A DNA stretch of 64,000 nucleotides from the NCBI RefSeq assembly GCF_023072615.1, contig NZ_JAKNRW010000003.1:372001-436000 (forward strand). The letters run 5' to 3'. Under the pieces are notes generated by a model. The model was not told where the DNA came from. It worked only from the letters and a program-made list of their open reading frames with translations, and did not search any database. The position numbers were made by a program, and so were the translations under genes. The number at the start of each line of letters is the position of its first letter. The first letter of the stretch is position 1. Shown here in pieces: positions 46,490-54,958 of this stretch. This DNA is from Pseudomonas violetae (GTDB taxonomy: Bacteria; Pseudomonadota; Gammaproteobacteria; Pseudomonadales; Pseudomonadaceae).

Positions 46490-46765
46490 CTAGCTCTCAG
46501 CTTTTTTTTCTGCCGAACTCATCTCTTTGAGCCGCTGATCAATCAACTGGCACTTGTCCGGCAAATCCGCACTGGCAGTCCCCAGATCCATCTTCTGCAA
46601 CTCGTCGTTGATCTCCTTGGCTTTTGCCGGATTTTGCTCGGTCAGCCGCGTAACTTCTTTGGCCAACTGTTCGCGTTTGGCTGTGGCTTCTTCGGGCGTA
46701 CAGGCCCAAACAGGCAGGGCGCAGGCAAGCATGGCGGCAAGCGTGATCTTCAGCAGTGTCTTCAT
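46490..46765 (-). CDS. Small periplasmic hypothetical protein
   Basis: 91 residues. The signal peptide ends near LPVWA|CTPEE. The mature part is helical and charged (AKREQLAKEVTRLTEQNPAK) with a second cysteine in LPDKCQLIDQ. The mature N-terminal Cys could suggest a lipoprotein, but VWAC is a poor lipobox, so a disulfide is more likely. The function is unknown. It converges on the helicase terminator. Confidence 0.75.
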   Translation of the reverse strand: MKTLLKITLAAMLACALPVWACTPEEATAKREQLAKEVTRLTEQNPAKAKEINDELQKMDLGTASADLPDKCQLIDQRLKEMSSAEKKAES

Positions 46766-46852
46766 GGGGGTGGCCTCGTTTCCGGTTAAGGCGGTATAAC
46801 GGGTTGAGCATCCAGAGGCGCAAAAAGTTCAGAAACGCGGCCGCCCAAACAT

Positions 46853-47584
46853 TCAGCGGTGGCAGCAACTGGCCGGTGCTTGCTTCTCATAGCGGTCGTG
46901 GTGGCGCACCCACTCCATGATTTTCTCTTCATTGCGGCCCTTGGGCGTAAGATCCAGATAGTTGTAAGCGCCAACCAACAGGTCGAGGCCCCGGGCATAG
47001 GTGGAATAAGTGTGGAAAATTTCTCCGGCTTCGTTGCGATAGAAGACGCTGAGGCCAGGGAGTTCTTTCTCTGCACTGTCAGACCTTTCGTAGTTGTAGG
47101 TGGCTTTTCCCGCAGCGATATCCTCGGCCCGTACCGAAACCCCAAAGTCGTAGTTAAAATTGCCGCCTTGTGATGACACCCAGTCAAACTTCCAGCCCAT
47201 GCGTTGCCTGAAAGCCTCGAATTGGGCATAGGGCGCATGAGAAACCGCAACCACGGCGACGTCGTGATGGGTCAAGTGCTGGTTGGCTCCGTCGATATGA
47301 TCGCTCAGGAACGAACAGCCTGGGCACCCTTCGTCCCAGCCCTCTGCAAACATGAAGTGGTAGATGATCAGCTGGCTATGGCCGCCAAACAGGTCAGCCA
47401 GTTTCAATTCACCGGCAGGGCCCTGGAAGTGGTAGTCCTTGTCGATCTTGACCCATGGTAAGGCGCGGCGTTCGGCACTGAGTTTGTCGCGTTCCCGAGT
47501 GAAGGCTTTTTCATGGGCCAGGTGTTGCCGGCGCGCGGCAATCCATTCTTCCCGGCTCACGACCGGATGATTCTGAACGTTCAT
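46853..47584 (-). CDS. DUF899 thioredoxin-like protein
   Basis: 243 residues. The family pattern includes RRALPWVKIDKDYHFQGPAG, LIIYHFMFAEGWDEGCPGCS (with the CxxC pair) and SVFYRNEAGEIFHTYSTYARG. These thioredoxin-fold proteins are of unknown function. It ends in SCCHR, so extra cysteines could bind metal. The start at 47584 (MNVQNHPVVSREEW) is preceded by a GGAGAA-type site on the minus strand. The 177 bp to the next gene hold nothing recognised. Confidence 0.87.
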   Translation of the reverse strand: MNVQNHPVVSREEWIAARRQHLAHEKAFTRERDKLSAERRALPWVKIDKDYHFQGPAGELKLADLFGGHSQLIIYHFMFAEGWDEGCPGCSFLSDHIDGANQHLTHHDVAVVAVSHAPYAQFEAFRQRMGWKFDWVSSQGGNFNYDFGVSVRAEDIAAGKATYNYERSDSAEKELPGLSVFYRNEAGEIFHTYSTYARGLDLLVGAYNYLDLTPKGRNEEKIMEWVRHHDRYEKQAPASCCHR

Positions 47585-47761
47585 GGTGGGTTCTCCTGCG
47601 CTTAGCTGGGAGGTGACTGACACCAACTAGTCGTCTGGTCCGCGCCCAATTCGACACACCGCCAGTCGATGCCGTTGAAAATCCAGGCTGAACGGCCAGG
47701 GCCGGCGCAGGTCAAACTTTATGAAGGCCATCTAACTCTCTGGCTTGGAGGTTAAATCAGG

Positions 47762-48151
47762 ATGACGACTTATAACTGGGATTTGATTGAATGCTTGCTG
47801 CATGAAGTGCAGGGCGATGACACAAGCTTCGCGCCCCGTGCCTATGCAGAAAAGTACGCAGCGGCGAAGGCGACTGAAGGTGCAGAAAGCGAAAACCTTG
47901 ATCACCTGAAAGCGGTGGCAGGTGAGTACGAAAAATTGCTGCTGGAGCGCGGCTATATTGAACCTCGGCCAGACGAGCAGGGGGGGTCGGGGTCCAACTA
48001 CATTTTGACTGCGCGAGGTTCTAGTTTGTTGAGCCTGATCGACAGCAGTATTCCGGGTAATGACCACCCGCGCCAGGTCCTGGATGAGCAGGACGATGCG
48101 CTGGCTGAGCTGACGTTCGATGAAGTAGCGTCAAAAGCGCAGATTGCCTGA
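47762..48151 (+). CDS. Hypothetical protein, possible winged-helix domain
   Basis: 129 residues, acidic and cytoplasmic. Residues about 1-95 could form a helical winged-helix-like fold (a helix, then LLLERGYIEPRPDEQGGSGS followed by YILTARGSSLLSLI, which resembles the wing and last helix of small DNA-binding proteins). The C-terminus is acidic (DEQDDALAELTFDEVASK). I do not recognise the family and assign no function. GGAGG lies eleven bases before the ATG. Confidence 0.6.
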   Translation: MTTYNWDLIECLLHEVQGDDTSFAPRAYAEKYAAAKATEGAESENLDHLKAVAGEYEKLLLERGYIEPRPDEQGGSGSNYILTARGSSLLSLIDSSIPGNDHPRQVLDEQDDALAELTFDEVASKAQIA

Positions 48152-48164
48152 AGCGTTGAAAATG

Positions 48165-48288
48165 TAGGAGCGAACTTGTTCCGGGCGAGGTTGCGACAAG
48201 GGACTTGAAGGCACCGCAGGGTGTCAGGTTTCCAGCGTTACCGTTGACGACCATCGTCAGAGCGCCGCCCGGAACAAGCTCGTTCCTA
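48165..48288. repeat. REP doublet overlapping a stop codon
   Basis: The arms at 48165-48187 and 48266-48288 contain TAGGAGCGAACTTGTTCCGG and a near-perfect complement. The right arm's first three bases on the minus strand are the TAG stop of the DUF6279 lipoprotein gene. Confidence 0.85.
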
Positions 48289-49161
48289 GAGCGCCGCCTT
48301 TAAGCATTTCAGTTCAGTGAAGTCCTTTCGCACTCCCTTGATCTTCTTCAGCAACCGCTCCCGTTGAGCAGGAGTACTTTCAGCCATCAAATCAACAAAC
48401 AGCGACCGCGCCTGTGCTTCGGTTTTTGCGTAAGCCTGGCGATAAGCCTGCGTCCACAAACTCTCCCTATTTACCAGAAGGGTCTCGATGCGCTGCGCGA
48501 ACTCCGGACTCTGGCGTTGTCCAACCGCCGCGCTGAATTGCTTCTGCCAATGCGCACGGTTGGCGATCCATTGGGTGTTCTGGTCACCCAGTGCCTTGGA
48601 CCAGTCGGCTACCCGTTGCTTTTGAGTTGTACTCAACGGACCCAGCCAGTCATCCAAACGTTTCTCCATGCGCTGGGCACGCTCCTTGATCTGCTGATCC
48701 AGGGATGGTTTGAGGTATTCGTCCTGACGCTTGCGCTGATCCTTGGCAAACGCATCATTCATTTCTGCCACTTGCTTGTCGTCCAGGCCCTGCAAGAGCT
48801 CGATGGCAGACGGGGTGATTTCCCTGGCGGTCTGGGCGATGGCGTCCTTGGCTTCCTGGGTCCGGGCTTGCAGCGCCGCTTCGGTCACTTGGTTGTTTTC
48901 CACCATGACCTGCAGGCTATCCAGCCAATCCAGATACCCCGGCAGTTGGGTCGTACAATGCCAGCTCAGGTGTTCCTTGAGGCGCTCGTTGAACCAGCCC
49001 TTCTGCTCGCCGTTCATGTCCAGGTAGTCGCTGAGCGTCCAGGGAATGATCACGTCGAGGTTGCGATAGGCCAGGCCCACGCGGCTGCATGCGCCGAGGG
49101 CGAGGCTGAGGGCGAGGCTGAGGGTGAGGATGACGGCGAGACATTTAAACCAGCGCAACAT
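48286..49161 (-). CDS. DUF6279 family lipoprotein
   Basis: 291 residues. A lipoprotein signal peptide (SLALSLALGAC, lipobox LGAC) is followed by a helical, charged mature part (QRKRQDEYLKPSLDQQIKER). It matches the DUF6279 lipoproteins common in Pseudomonas, of unknown function; lack of Asp at +2 suggests outer-membrane sorting. The signal peptide core is encoded by 12-base tandem repeats. The TAG stop lies within a REP arm. Confidence 0.85.
   Translation of the reverse strand: MLRWFKCLAVILTLSLALSLALGACSRVGLAYRNLDVIIPWTLSDYLDMNGEQKGWFNERLKEHLSWHCTTQLPGYLDWLDSLQVMVENNQVTEAALQARTQEAKDAIAQTAREITPSAIELLQGLDDKQVAEMNDAFAKDQRKRQDEYLKPSLDQQIKERAQRMEKRLDDWLGPLSTTQKQRVADWSKALGDQNTQWIANRAHWQKQFSAAVGQRQSPEFAQRIETLLVNRESLWTQAYRQAYAKTEAQARSLFVDLMAESTPAQRERLLKKIKGVRKDFTELKCLKAAL
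49096..49131. repeat. Three 12-bp tandem repeats in a lipoprotein signal sequence
   Basis: GAGGGCGAGGCT occurs twice exactly and once with two changes. On the coding (minus) strand each unit encodes four signal-peptide residues (LALS). Gain or loss of a unit would keep the frame and change the length of the hydrophobic core by four residues. Confidence 0.85.
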
Positions 49162-49260
49162 GGTCGAATCCTTGCAAAAGCCGGGCTACTTGAAGAGATT
49201 CTTATGTGAACGCAGGACCAGCCTCGCAGTTCATATGATCAGTCGAAGCCGCTCGACCGC

Positions 49261-49977
49261 TCAGTAGAAGCTGCGCTCAGCCCTGAGGGTCACCAGCCCG
49301 TCGCACTGACTGTTGTGCCCCGAATAGGCGGAGCAGTCACTGCCGCTGAGATTGGAATCGCTGTAAATCAAGTCCAGGTCGATACCCATTAGGGGGCGGG
49401 AGAGCTGCACCGACCAGTCGGTAAAACTGCCGATATAGCCGCCGTCTACCGAGATCGGCGCGTTTAACTGGTGGCTGGTGTACTTCATGCTCACACCAAT
49501 ACCAAACGGCTTGTTGCCGCCGAGATCGGCAAACAACGTGCTGTTCTGCTTGTCCGGATCGTTGCTGAACGCGGCGCCGAAACGGCTGCCCAGAAAGGTC
49601 AGGCCGCCGAACAGCTCCTGGCTGTCGAGGGTGTCCACTTTCGGATAGCTGTAGTGAATCATGCCGACTTCGTAGCCAAGCGTCTGGTCGAAGGGCTGCT
49701 TGAAGCCCATGTAGGAGTCGACTTCCAGATTGTTGCCTGAACTCAGGCCCATGCTGGGCGACCATTGACCGACGTAAAAACCGCTGTCGTGGCTCAGATC
49801 GAGGCCGCCGTGGAATGAGCCGACAGTGGCCGGTTTGACCAGGCCCTGGGCCATGCTGCGGCTGGGGGTGGTGCCCAGCTTCAGGTCGAACTCGCCCAAC
49901 TCGCGCTGGAAGACTTGCGCATGGGCGAGCGAACACGACAGCAGGGTGCCGAGCAATATGAGTGGGGGTTTGAACAT
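49261..49977 (-). CDS. TorF family putative porin
   Basis: 238 residues with a signal peptide ending AHA|QVFQ and a mature beta-barrel of alternating strands, closing with a terminal aromatic pair (AERSFY). The order GSFHGGLDLSHDSGFYVGQW, then GYIGSFTDWSVQLSRPLMG is that of the TorF/Gcw-chp outer-membrane family. It has two cysteines in an extracellular-type loop (SDCSAYSGHNSQCDG). The solute is unknown. It is monocistronic. The 204 bp to the next gene hold nothing recognised. Confidence 0.85.
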   Translation of the reverse strand: MFKPPLILLGTLLSCSLAHAQVFQRELGEFDLKLGTTPSRSMAQGLVKPATVGSFHGGLDLSHDSGFYVGQWSPSMGLSSGNNLEVDSYMGFKQPFDQTLGYEVGMIHYSYPKVDTLDSQELFGGLTFLGSRFGAAFSNDPDKQNSTLFADLGGNKPFGIGVSMKYTSHQLNAPISVDGGYIGSFTDWSVQLSRPLMGIDLDLIYSDSNLSGSDCSAYSGHNSQCDGLVTLRAERSFY

Positions 49978-50181
49978 ACGTCACTCCATGAACAGCGCCA
50001 GGCAGGAACGTAAAAGCTGCTGAAACGCTTGATCTAGACGTATGCAAGGATACCGGCGAATGCTCGGCGCTGAAGTCCGTTCGTCGATTTTTGAGAATTT
50101 GGAATTTGCACAGGTACTTCGAGGGGTTCCAGTCCAAGCGCTTCGAAGCTCAAAGCGCCTACGGACCAGTTGATGCGGTTG

Positions 50182-50370
50182 TTATTTTTTGCCTAGCGTG
50201 ATCTGCTTGGACGGGCCGAATGTCTGGCCGCTGACGCCTTTGGCAATTTGCTGGATCTCGCCGCCGGACTTGAGGAACGCAGCGATCTGGTTGTTGATCG
50301 ATTCGCTGGTTTCAACGGCTGGAGCTGGCTTTGCTTTGCTGTTGGATGCTTTTACACGCATGGCGGCCAT
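50182..50370 (-). CDS. Small basic conserved hypothetical protein
   Basis: 62 residues from ATG 50370 (MAAMRVKASNSK) or 59 from 50361. It is lysine-rich at both ends, with a central amphipathic helix (ESINNQIAAFLKSGGEIQQIA) and the tail FGPSKQITLGKK. There is no signal peptide. It may bind nucleic acid or ribosomes, but this is only inferred from charge. TATACT on the minus strand at about 50396-50401 could be its -10 box. Confidence 0.65.
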   Translation of the reverse strand: MAAMRVKASNSKAKPAPAVETSESINNQIAAFLKSGGEIQQIAKGVSGQTFGPSKQITLGKK

Positions 50371-50720
50371 TAACCTGTAGAAAATTAACTTGGCCAAGTA
50401 TAGTACAGGAAATACTTGACAATTGCTTGGTAAATATCACCCGATTTAATCTATGCAACAGCGTGATTTAACCCGGGCGAAGATTCTCGTGGCCGTCCTA
50501 AGCTCCTGTTTTAACTAAAAACGTGTCGATGCCAGGGAGGTTTTTGAGCAATCGATATCGGCTGAAACTCTGCGGGCTGGTCGGACGAGTGGCCCTTATC
50601 CGTGCAGCAAACCCGTGAAATACAAGCTTTTCAGGGGATTTTGTGGCGCAATCGGGCTGGGCGCAGAACGCTGGCCGTAAAACCGGGTAGAATGCCGCCC
50701 ACGCAATGAGGGTATTGGAC

Positions 50721-51557
50721 ATGGCTTTAATCGGGCGTTACAACAGTTTGCAAGTGGTTAAACACACTAACTTCGGTTTATATCTGGACGGCGGTGCGGA
50801 TGGCGAAATCCTCCTGCCTAATCGTTATATTCCTAAAGATATTCCCAGCGAAGATGAAGATTGGCTCAACGTTTTCATTTATCTGGACAGCGATGACAAA
50901 CTCATCGCAACTACCGAAAAGCCGAAAGTTCAAGTCGGTGAGTTTGCCAGTTTGAAAGTTGTTGAAGTCAACAGCATCGGTGTATTCCTCGATTGGGGAC
51001 TGCCGAAAGACCTGCTGCTGCCGTATTCCGAAGAAAAGCGCCAGATGACTGCGGGCGAGTATGTCGTGGTGCACGTCTATCTGGACAAGCACACCCGTCG
51101 CATCACCGCCACTGCACGGTTGGATCGCTACCTGGACAAAACCCCTGCCCATTACACTCCAGGCCAGGAAGTGGATCTGTTGGTGGCCGAAGCGACCGAT
51201 ATGGGTTTCAAGGCGATCATCAATAACAAGCACTGGGGCCTGATCCACAAAAACGAAATTTTCAAGTTCATGCGTGCCGGCAAGGAAGAAAAGGGCTTCA
51301 TCAAGGAGGTCCGTCCCGACGGCAAGATCAGCTTGAGCCTGCAGCCGGTTGGCGAAGAAGCTGCCACCAGCCTGAACTCGAAGATTCTCGCCAAGTTGCG
51401 TGAAAACAATGGCAGCCTGCCGGTCAGCGACAAAAGCGATCCTACCGTGATCAGCAGTCTGTTCGGCGTCAGTAAAGGCAACTTCAAGAAGGCGATCGGC
51501 GCGTTATACAAGAACGGTCAGATCGTTATTCATGCCGATCGTATTGAACTAAGCTGA
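50721..51557 (+). CDS. CvfB-like S1 domain RNA-binding protein
   Basis: 278 residues. S1-type beta-barrels (LGRYNSLQV-like start, then GEFASLKVVEVNSIGVFLDWG and EVDLLVAEATDMGFKAIINNK) are followed by a C-terminal winged helix (SDPTVISSLFGVSKGNFKKAIGALYKNGQI). This is the YitL/CvfB family, which binds RNA and affects virulence gene expression in Gram-positive bacteria. The role here is unknown. GAGGGT eight bases before ATG 50721 fixes the start over an earlier in-frame ATG at 50706. Confidence 0.9.
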   Translation: MALIGRYNSLQVVKHTNFGLYLDGGADGEILLPNRYIPKDIPSEDEDWLNVFIYLDSDDKLIATTEKPKVQVGEFASLKVVEVNSIGVFLDWGLPKDLLLPYSEEKRQMTAGEYVVVHVYLDKHTRRITATARLDRYLDKTPAHYTPGQEVDLLVAEATDMGFKAIINNKHWGLIHKNEIFKFMRAGKEEKGFIKEVRPDGKISLSLQPVGEEAATSLNSKILAKLRENNGSLPVSDKSDPTVISSLFGVSKGNFKKAIGALYKNGQIVIHADRIELS

Positions 51558-51601
51558 TGGCCCACCAGCCCCATGCTTATCAACAGAGGGGGTGGACGAA
51601 C

Positions 51602-51994
51602 ATGAAAAAAGAGTTATTTGCCTATGCGGGCACCTTGCTGGCGTTTCTGGTGCTGGATGGCCTCTGGCTCGGCGTGTTGATGGCGTCGAAGTACAAGTCG
51701 CTGCTCGGTTCGCTGATGCTCGACAAACCGCTGCTGGGGCCGGCAGCGGTTTTCTATCTTCTGTATGTTTTCGGTTGCGTGGTGTTCGTGGTGCTGCCAT
51801 CGACCAGTTGGCAGCGTGCGGCGTGCATGGGTGCCTTGTTGGGCCTGGTGGCGTATGGCACGTATGACCTGAGCAACTGGGCGACGCTGAAAGGTTGGTC
51901 GGCCCAGTTGGCATTCATGGACATGGCGTGGGGCGCCTTTGCCACGTGCATCGCCTGCACCGTCGGTTACTGGGCGGCCCGCAAAGCGTTGTGA
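51602..51994 (+). CDS. DUF2177 family membrane protein
   Basis: 130 residues, four membrane segments. LVLDGLWLGVLMASKYKSLL and LVAYGTYDLSNWATLKGWS are signatures of DUF2177, of unknown function. It follows the CvfB gene by 44 bp on the same strand and converges on an MFS gene with 12 bp between stops. Confidence 0.87.
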   Translation: MKKELFAYAGTLLAFLVLDGLWLGVLMASKYKSLLGSLMLDKPLLGPAAVFYLLYVFGCVVFVVLPSTSWQRAACMGALLGLVAYGTYDLSNWATLKGWSAQLAFMDMAWGAFATCIACTVGYWAARKAL

Positions 51995-52006
51995 TGGCCT
52001 GCCACC

Positions 52007-53188
52007 TCAACGGTGAACGATGGTTGCACGGTCACTGGCGCTAGTCCTCCGTGCAGCATTGATGGGGCTGACCGACAGCACGCCCGCGATCAGCAAGCCG
52101 CTGCCGGCCACGATCAACGCAGGCTGCAAACTGTTGCTGTAATGGCTGCTTAACGCAGCCAGCAACGGGCCTGCGAGCTGACCCACGGCGAAGCACGCGG
52201 TCAATAATCCCGCGTTGCGCTGGGTGGTATGGGGCGCCAGCTCCCGGGAGCGTTGCATCACCAGTTGCATGCAGGCCAGGAATGGCCCGCCACACAGGAG
52301 CACACCCAACGCCAGGCCCGTGCCACTGCCCAGCAGGCAGGCGAAGACGCCCGCCGCCTGCAGCCATAACGTCGCCATCAACCAGTGCCGGGTGGCGTTC
52401 GGATTGTGCCGGCGCATGCTCACCACCCCTACACCGGACGCAGCGGCCAGGCCGAAACATGGCCAGAACAGATCGGCTTGCCATTGGCCCTGGAACTGCG
52501 CGCTGGCCATCTGCGAGAGAAAGGTGGCGGGAATGATGTAGCCCAATCCGTACAACCCATAGACCAGGCCCAGGCGGCCGATGCCTCGGTGGCCGCTGCC
52601 TGTATCCACGGGCGCGGTAGGTGCTGCGGCAACCGGCCGGGGCAGAAACGGCAGGATGCCCAGCAACATCACCAGCCCTACTGCAGCGTACACCAGCCAT
52701 AAAGTAGCCGAGGTCTGCCTCAGTAAGTTCGAGCCCAGCGCCAGCAGCCCGGTCAGAAAAATCCCCAGGCCCGGTCCGGCAAATACCAGGGCGCCGAGCC
52801 GCGGACGACCCGCTGCGACGGCCAGGGGCTGACTCAGGGCGGTAATCATCACCAGCACCCAGGCGCTGGCCACGCCGGTTCCGAATCGCAACAGCAGATG
52901 CGACCAGAAACCGTCGGCCCAGAACGAAGCCAGGGTCAGCAGGACACATAACCACAAGCCACCCTGCAATCGTCTTCGGACCTGTGTGGGCCTTCGAGAA
53001 AACATGGAGTCCACTGCGCCGACGAAATAACCCAGGTAATTGGCGGCGGCGATCAGTCCCGCAGCGGTCAGGTCGATCTGGCCTTCACTGAGCAGGTGCG
53101 GCAGTTGAGGCGTCAGGGCGAAGCGGCCGATGCCCATGGCCATCATCAAGGCGATAAAACTGGCAGACAAGCGAATCAAGGGGGTCAT
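52007..53188 (-). CDS. YbfB/YjiJ family MFS transporter
   Basis: 393 residues and about 12 membrane segments. MAMGIGRFALTPQLPHLLSEG and GLIAAANYLGYFVGA are signatures of the YbfB/YjiJ family of the major facilitator superfamily. The substrate is unknown. A LysR gene diverges from it across 101 bp with a palindrome between them, so that regulator probably controls this exporter. Confidence 0.9.
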   Translation of the reverse strand: MTPLIRLSASFIALMMAMGIGRFALTPQLPHLLSEGQIDLTAAGLIAAANYLGYFVGAVDSMFSRRPTQVRRRLQGGLWLCVLLTLASFWADGFWSHLLLRFGTGVASAWVLVMITALSQPLAVAAGRPRLGALVFAGPGLGIFLTGLLALGSNLLRQTSATLWLVYAAVGLVMLLGILPFLPRPVAAAPTAPVDTGSGHRGIGRLGLVYGLYGLGYIIPATFLSQMASAQFQGQWQADLFWPCFGLAAASGVGVVSMRRHNPNATRHWLMATLWLQAAGVFACLLGSGTGLALGVLLCGGPFLACMQLVMQRSRELAPHTTQRNAGLLTACFAVGQLAGPLLAALSSHYSNSLQPALIVAGSGLLIAGVLSVSPINAARRTSASDRATIVHR

Positions 53189-53250
53189 GGTGAAGACCTG
53201 CTGAAGATCAATGACCGTCAGGCTAGGACAGATTGACTTTCTTTAAAAAT

Positions 53251-53273
53251 GAATAATAGTGAGTAACTTATTC
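53251..53273. promoter_or_regulatory. Candidate LysR operator
   Basis: GAATAA and TTATTC are exact complements with an 11-base spacer (TAGTGAGTAAC). The site is AT-rich and lies between the divergent MFS and LysR genes, 17 bp before the LysR start codon. LysR boxes are often such partial dyads in this position. Confidence 0.55.
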
Positions 53274-53289
53274 TTATTTGGAGAATGGT

Positions 53290-54183
53290 GTGGAATTCAG
53301 TCAGTTGCGCATCTTCCAGGCCGTTGCCGAGGAGGGCTCCATTACCCGAGCCGCTGAGAGGTTACATCGGGTGCCGTCAAACCTGTCGACCCGGGTTAAG
53401 CAGTTGGAGGAGCAGCTTGGTGTAGAGCTTTTCCTGCGCGAGCGTCAGCGCCTGCAACTGTCGCCTGCGGGAAAAGTCCTGCTGGACTACACCGCCAAAC
53501 TGTTCAGCCTGCATGACGAAGCACAGTCGGCCGTGCAAGGTGGGCAACCGGCGGGAGACTTTGTGCTCGGTACCATGTACAGCACGGCCGCCATCCACCT
53601 TCCAGCGCTTCTGGCGCGCTATCACCGCAGTTACCCTGCGGTGAACCTGCAGGTCCAGTCGGCCCCCAGCGGCGAGTTACTGGAAGGACTGCTGACCGGT
53701 CGGCTGGATGCGGCACTGGTCGACGGCCCACTGGAACTGGCCGGACTCGACGGCTTGCCTCTGTGCGACGAACGGCTGGTACTAATCAGCGAGGCCGATC
53801 ATCCGCCGGTGCGTAGTGCACTGGATGTGCAGGGGCGTTCGGTGTTCACGTTTCGCCAGGGGTGTTCCTACCGGATGCGCCTGGAAGCCTGGTTTGCCCA
53901 TGATCATGCAGCCATGGGCCGTGCCATGGAGATTGAGTCTTATCCGGGAATGCTCGCCTGTGTGATCGCAGGCTCTGGTGTGGCACTGATGTCGGAGTCC
54001 ATGCTCGCCAGCCTGCCAGGACGGGAAAGCGTGGCCGTGCACCCGCTGGCCGAGCCCTTTGCCAGTGCGACCACCTGGCTGATGTGGCGTAAGGGCATGG
54101 TCGGGGCCAATCTGAATGCATGGATAGAGCAGCAGCAGGCGGTCTACCCGGCGCTGTCGACACCGGTCCAGGCGATTGCTTGA
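53290..54183 (+). CDS. LysR-family transcriptional regulator
   Basis: 297 residues. The HTH (TRAAERLHRVPSNLSTRVKQLEEQL) is of the sub-group that has PSNLS where most have QSALS, as in PtrR/YneJ. The effector domain has VLGTMYSTAAIHLPALLARY and ends ALSTPVQAIA. The GTG at 53290 is chosen because GGAG lies six bases before it and MEFSQLRIFQAV is the family start. It diverges from a YbfB-type exporter, which it probably controls together with itself. Confidence 0.9.
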   Translation: MEFSQLRIFQAVAEEGSITRAAERLHRVPSNLSTRVKQLEEQLGVELFLRERQRLQLSPAGKVLLDYTAKLFSLHDEAQSAVQGGQPAGDFVLGTMYSTAAIHLPALLARYHRSYPAVNLQVQSAPSGELLEGLLTGRLDAALVDGPLELAGLDGLPLCDERLVLISEADHPPVRSALDVQGRSVFTFRQGCSYRMRLEAWFAHDHAAMGRAMEIESYPGMLACVIAGSGVALMSESMLASLPGRESVAVHPLAEPFASATTWLMWRKGMVGANLNAWIEQQQAVYPALSTPVQAIA

Positions 54184-54323
54184 ACTATCTGATCGGGATT
54201 TGGATCAATTCAGTAACAGATCATTGTTTCTTTTGCCGAGCATTGCGTAGGACTTCGGACTATTATCAGTGCGAAGCGACTTCAGAATTCCGGTCGCTCG
54301 GCACTACCCTGAAGGGGGGCACC

Positions 54324-54452
54324 ATGAAAGAGAAAATCCAAAACTGGCTGCACGACTTGGGTGTCGCACTCGGTTTGATCGAACCGCCTCTGCAACCTGT
54401 GCCAATCCGTACAGACGACGAACAGCGTCGACGCCAGCAGCGCCGCCGTTAG
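54324..54452 (+). CDS. 42-residue small basic protein
   Basis: MKEKIQNWLHDLGVALGLIE followed by PPLQPVPIRTDDEQRRRQQRRR. An amphipathic N-terminal helix, a proline hinge and an arginine-rich tail give it a clear design. AAGGGGGG lies five to six bases before the ATG. I believe similar short proteins occur in other Pseudomonas, but this is from memory. The 140 bp before it, after the LysR stop, hold no gene. Membrane or nucleic-acid association is only inferred. Confidence 0.6.
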   Translation: MKEKIQNWLHDLGVALGLIEPPLQPVPIRTDDEQRRRQQRRR

Positions 54453-54455
54453 TTG

Positions 54456-54558
54456 TTGTAGGCGCTAGCTTGTTCGCGATGGTCGCAAATGATCACACGG
54501 GCAAGCAGGCTGCATGCGGTGCTCCAACCAATGGCGAGCAAGCTCTGCTCCCACAGGA
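54456..54558. repeat. REP doublet, strongly decayed
   Basis: Left copy TTGTAGGCGCTAGCTTGTTC and right copy GGCGAGCAAGCTCTGCTCCC are recognisable but share only part of the core. It starts four bases after the stop of the 42-residue gene. Confidence 0.65.
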
Positions 54559-54602
54559 CTCCCGCAGTCAGGTAGAGCCTCAGTAATCCTTTGGCAGGTA
54601 CG

Positions 54603-54854
54603 CTAGTGCCTCCCAATCTCAATCAAAAAACGGCTCAGATCACCGGCCGTTTTTGCACTTCTGATCATCCGATCTTCCTCGCCGGTAAACGCCGTCAACC
54701 CTAGTTCATCCTCCAGATGGAAGATCATCTCCTCAATATCCTCCTTGTCCAACCCCAGTTCATCAAGCTTTGAGTCGTCGTCGAAATCCTCCCTCGATTC
54801 CAGCAGGCGGCTGATAAAACGATGCACGGTGGCACGAATGGCTGCTCTTTTCAT
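54603..54854 (-). CDS. ACP-like protein lacking the phosphopantetheine serine
   Basis: 83 residues, acidic and helical. Residues 30-51 (LDELGLDKEDIEEMIFHLED) line up with the LGxDSLxxVELVxxLEExF region of acyl carrier proteins, but the position of the modified Ser holds Lys37. It could be a carrier-protein fold used for protein binding rather than acyl transfer, or an unrelated four-helix protein. The start at 54854 has only a weak ribosome-binding site. It stands alone, downstream of nothing related. Confidence 0.65.
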   Translation of the reverse strand: MKRAAIRATVHRFISRLLESREDFDDDSKLDELGLDKEDIEEMIFHLEDELGLTAFTGEEDRMIRSAKTAGDLSRFLIEIGRH

Positions 54855-54958
54855 GATCGATCTTCGCGGGCTAGTTATTGTTGTCCCACTCTTGAGTACA
54901 GCAGGCCGCTGCTGAACCAGGGCTGCCGCTCGTCTTGCATTCACCTTTTCTGCAAGCG

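Noticed and set aside
50498-50722. 74-codon open frame on the minus strand upstream of the CvfB gene
   Set aside because: No ribosome-binding site, signal peptide or domain, and it occupies the likely promoter region of the CvfB gene.
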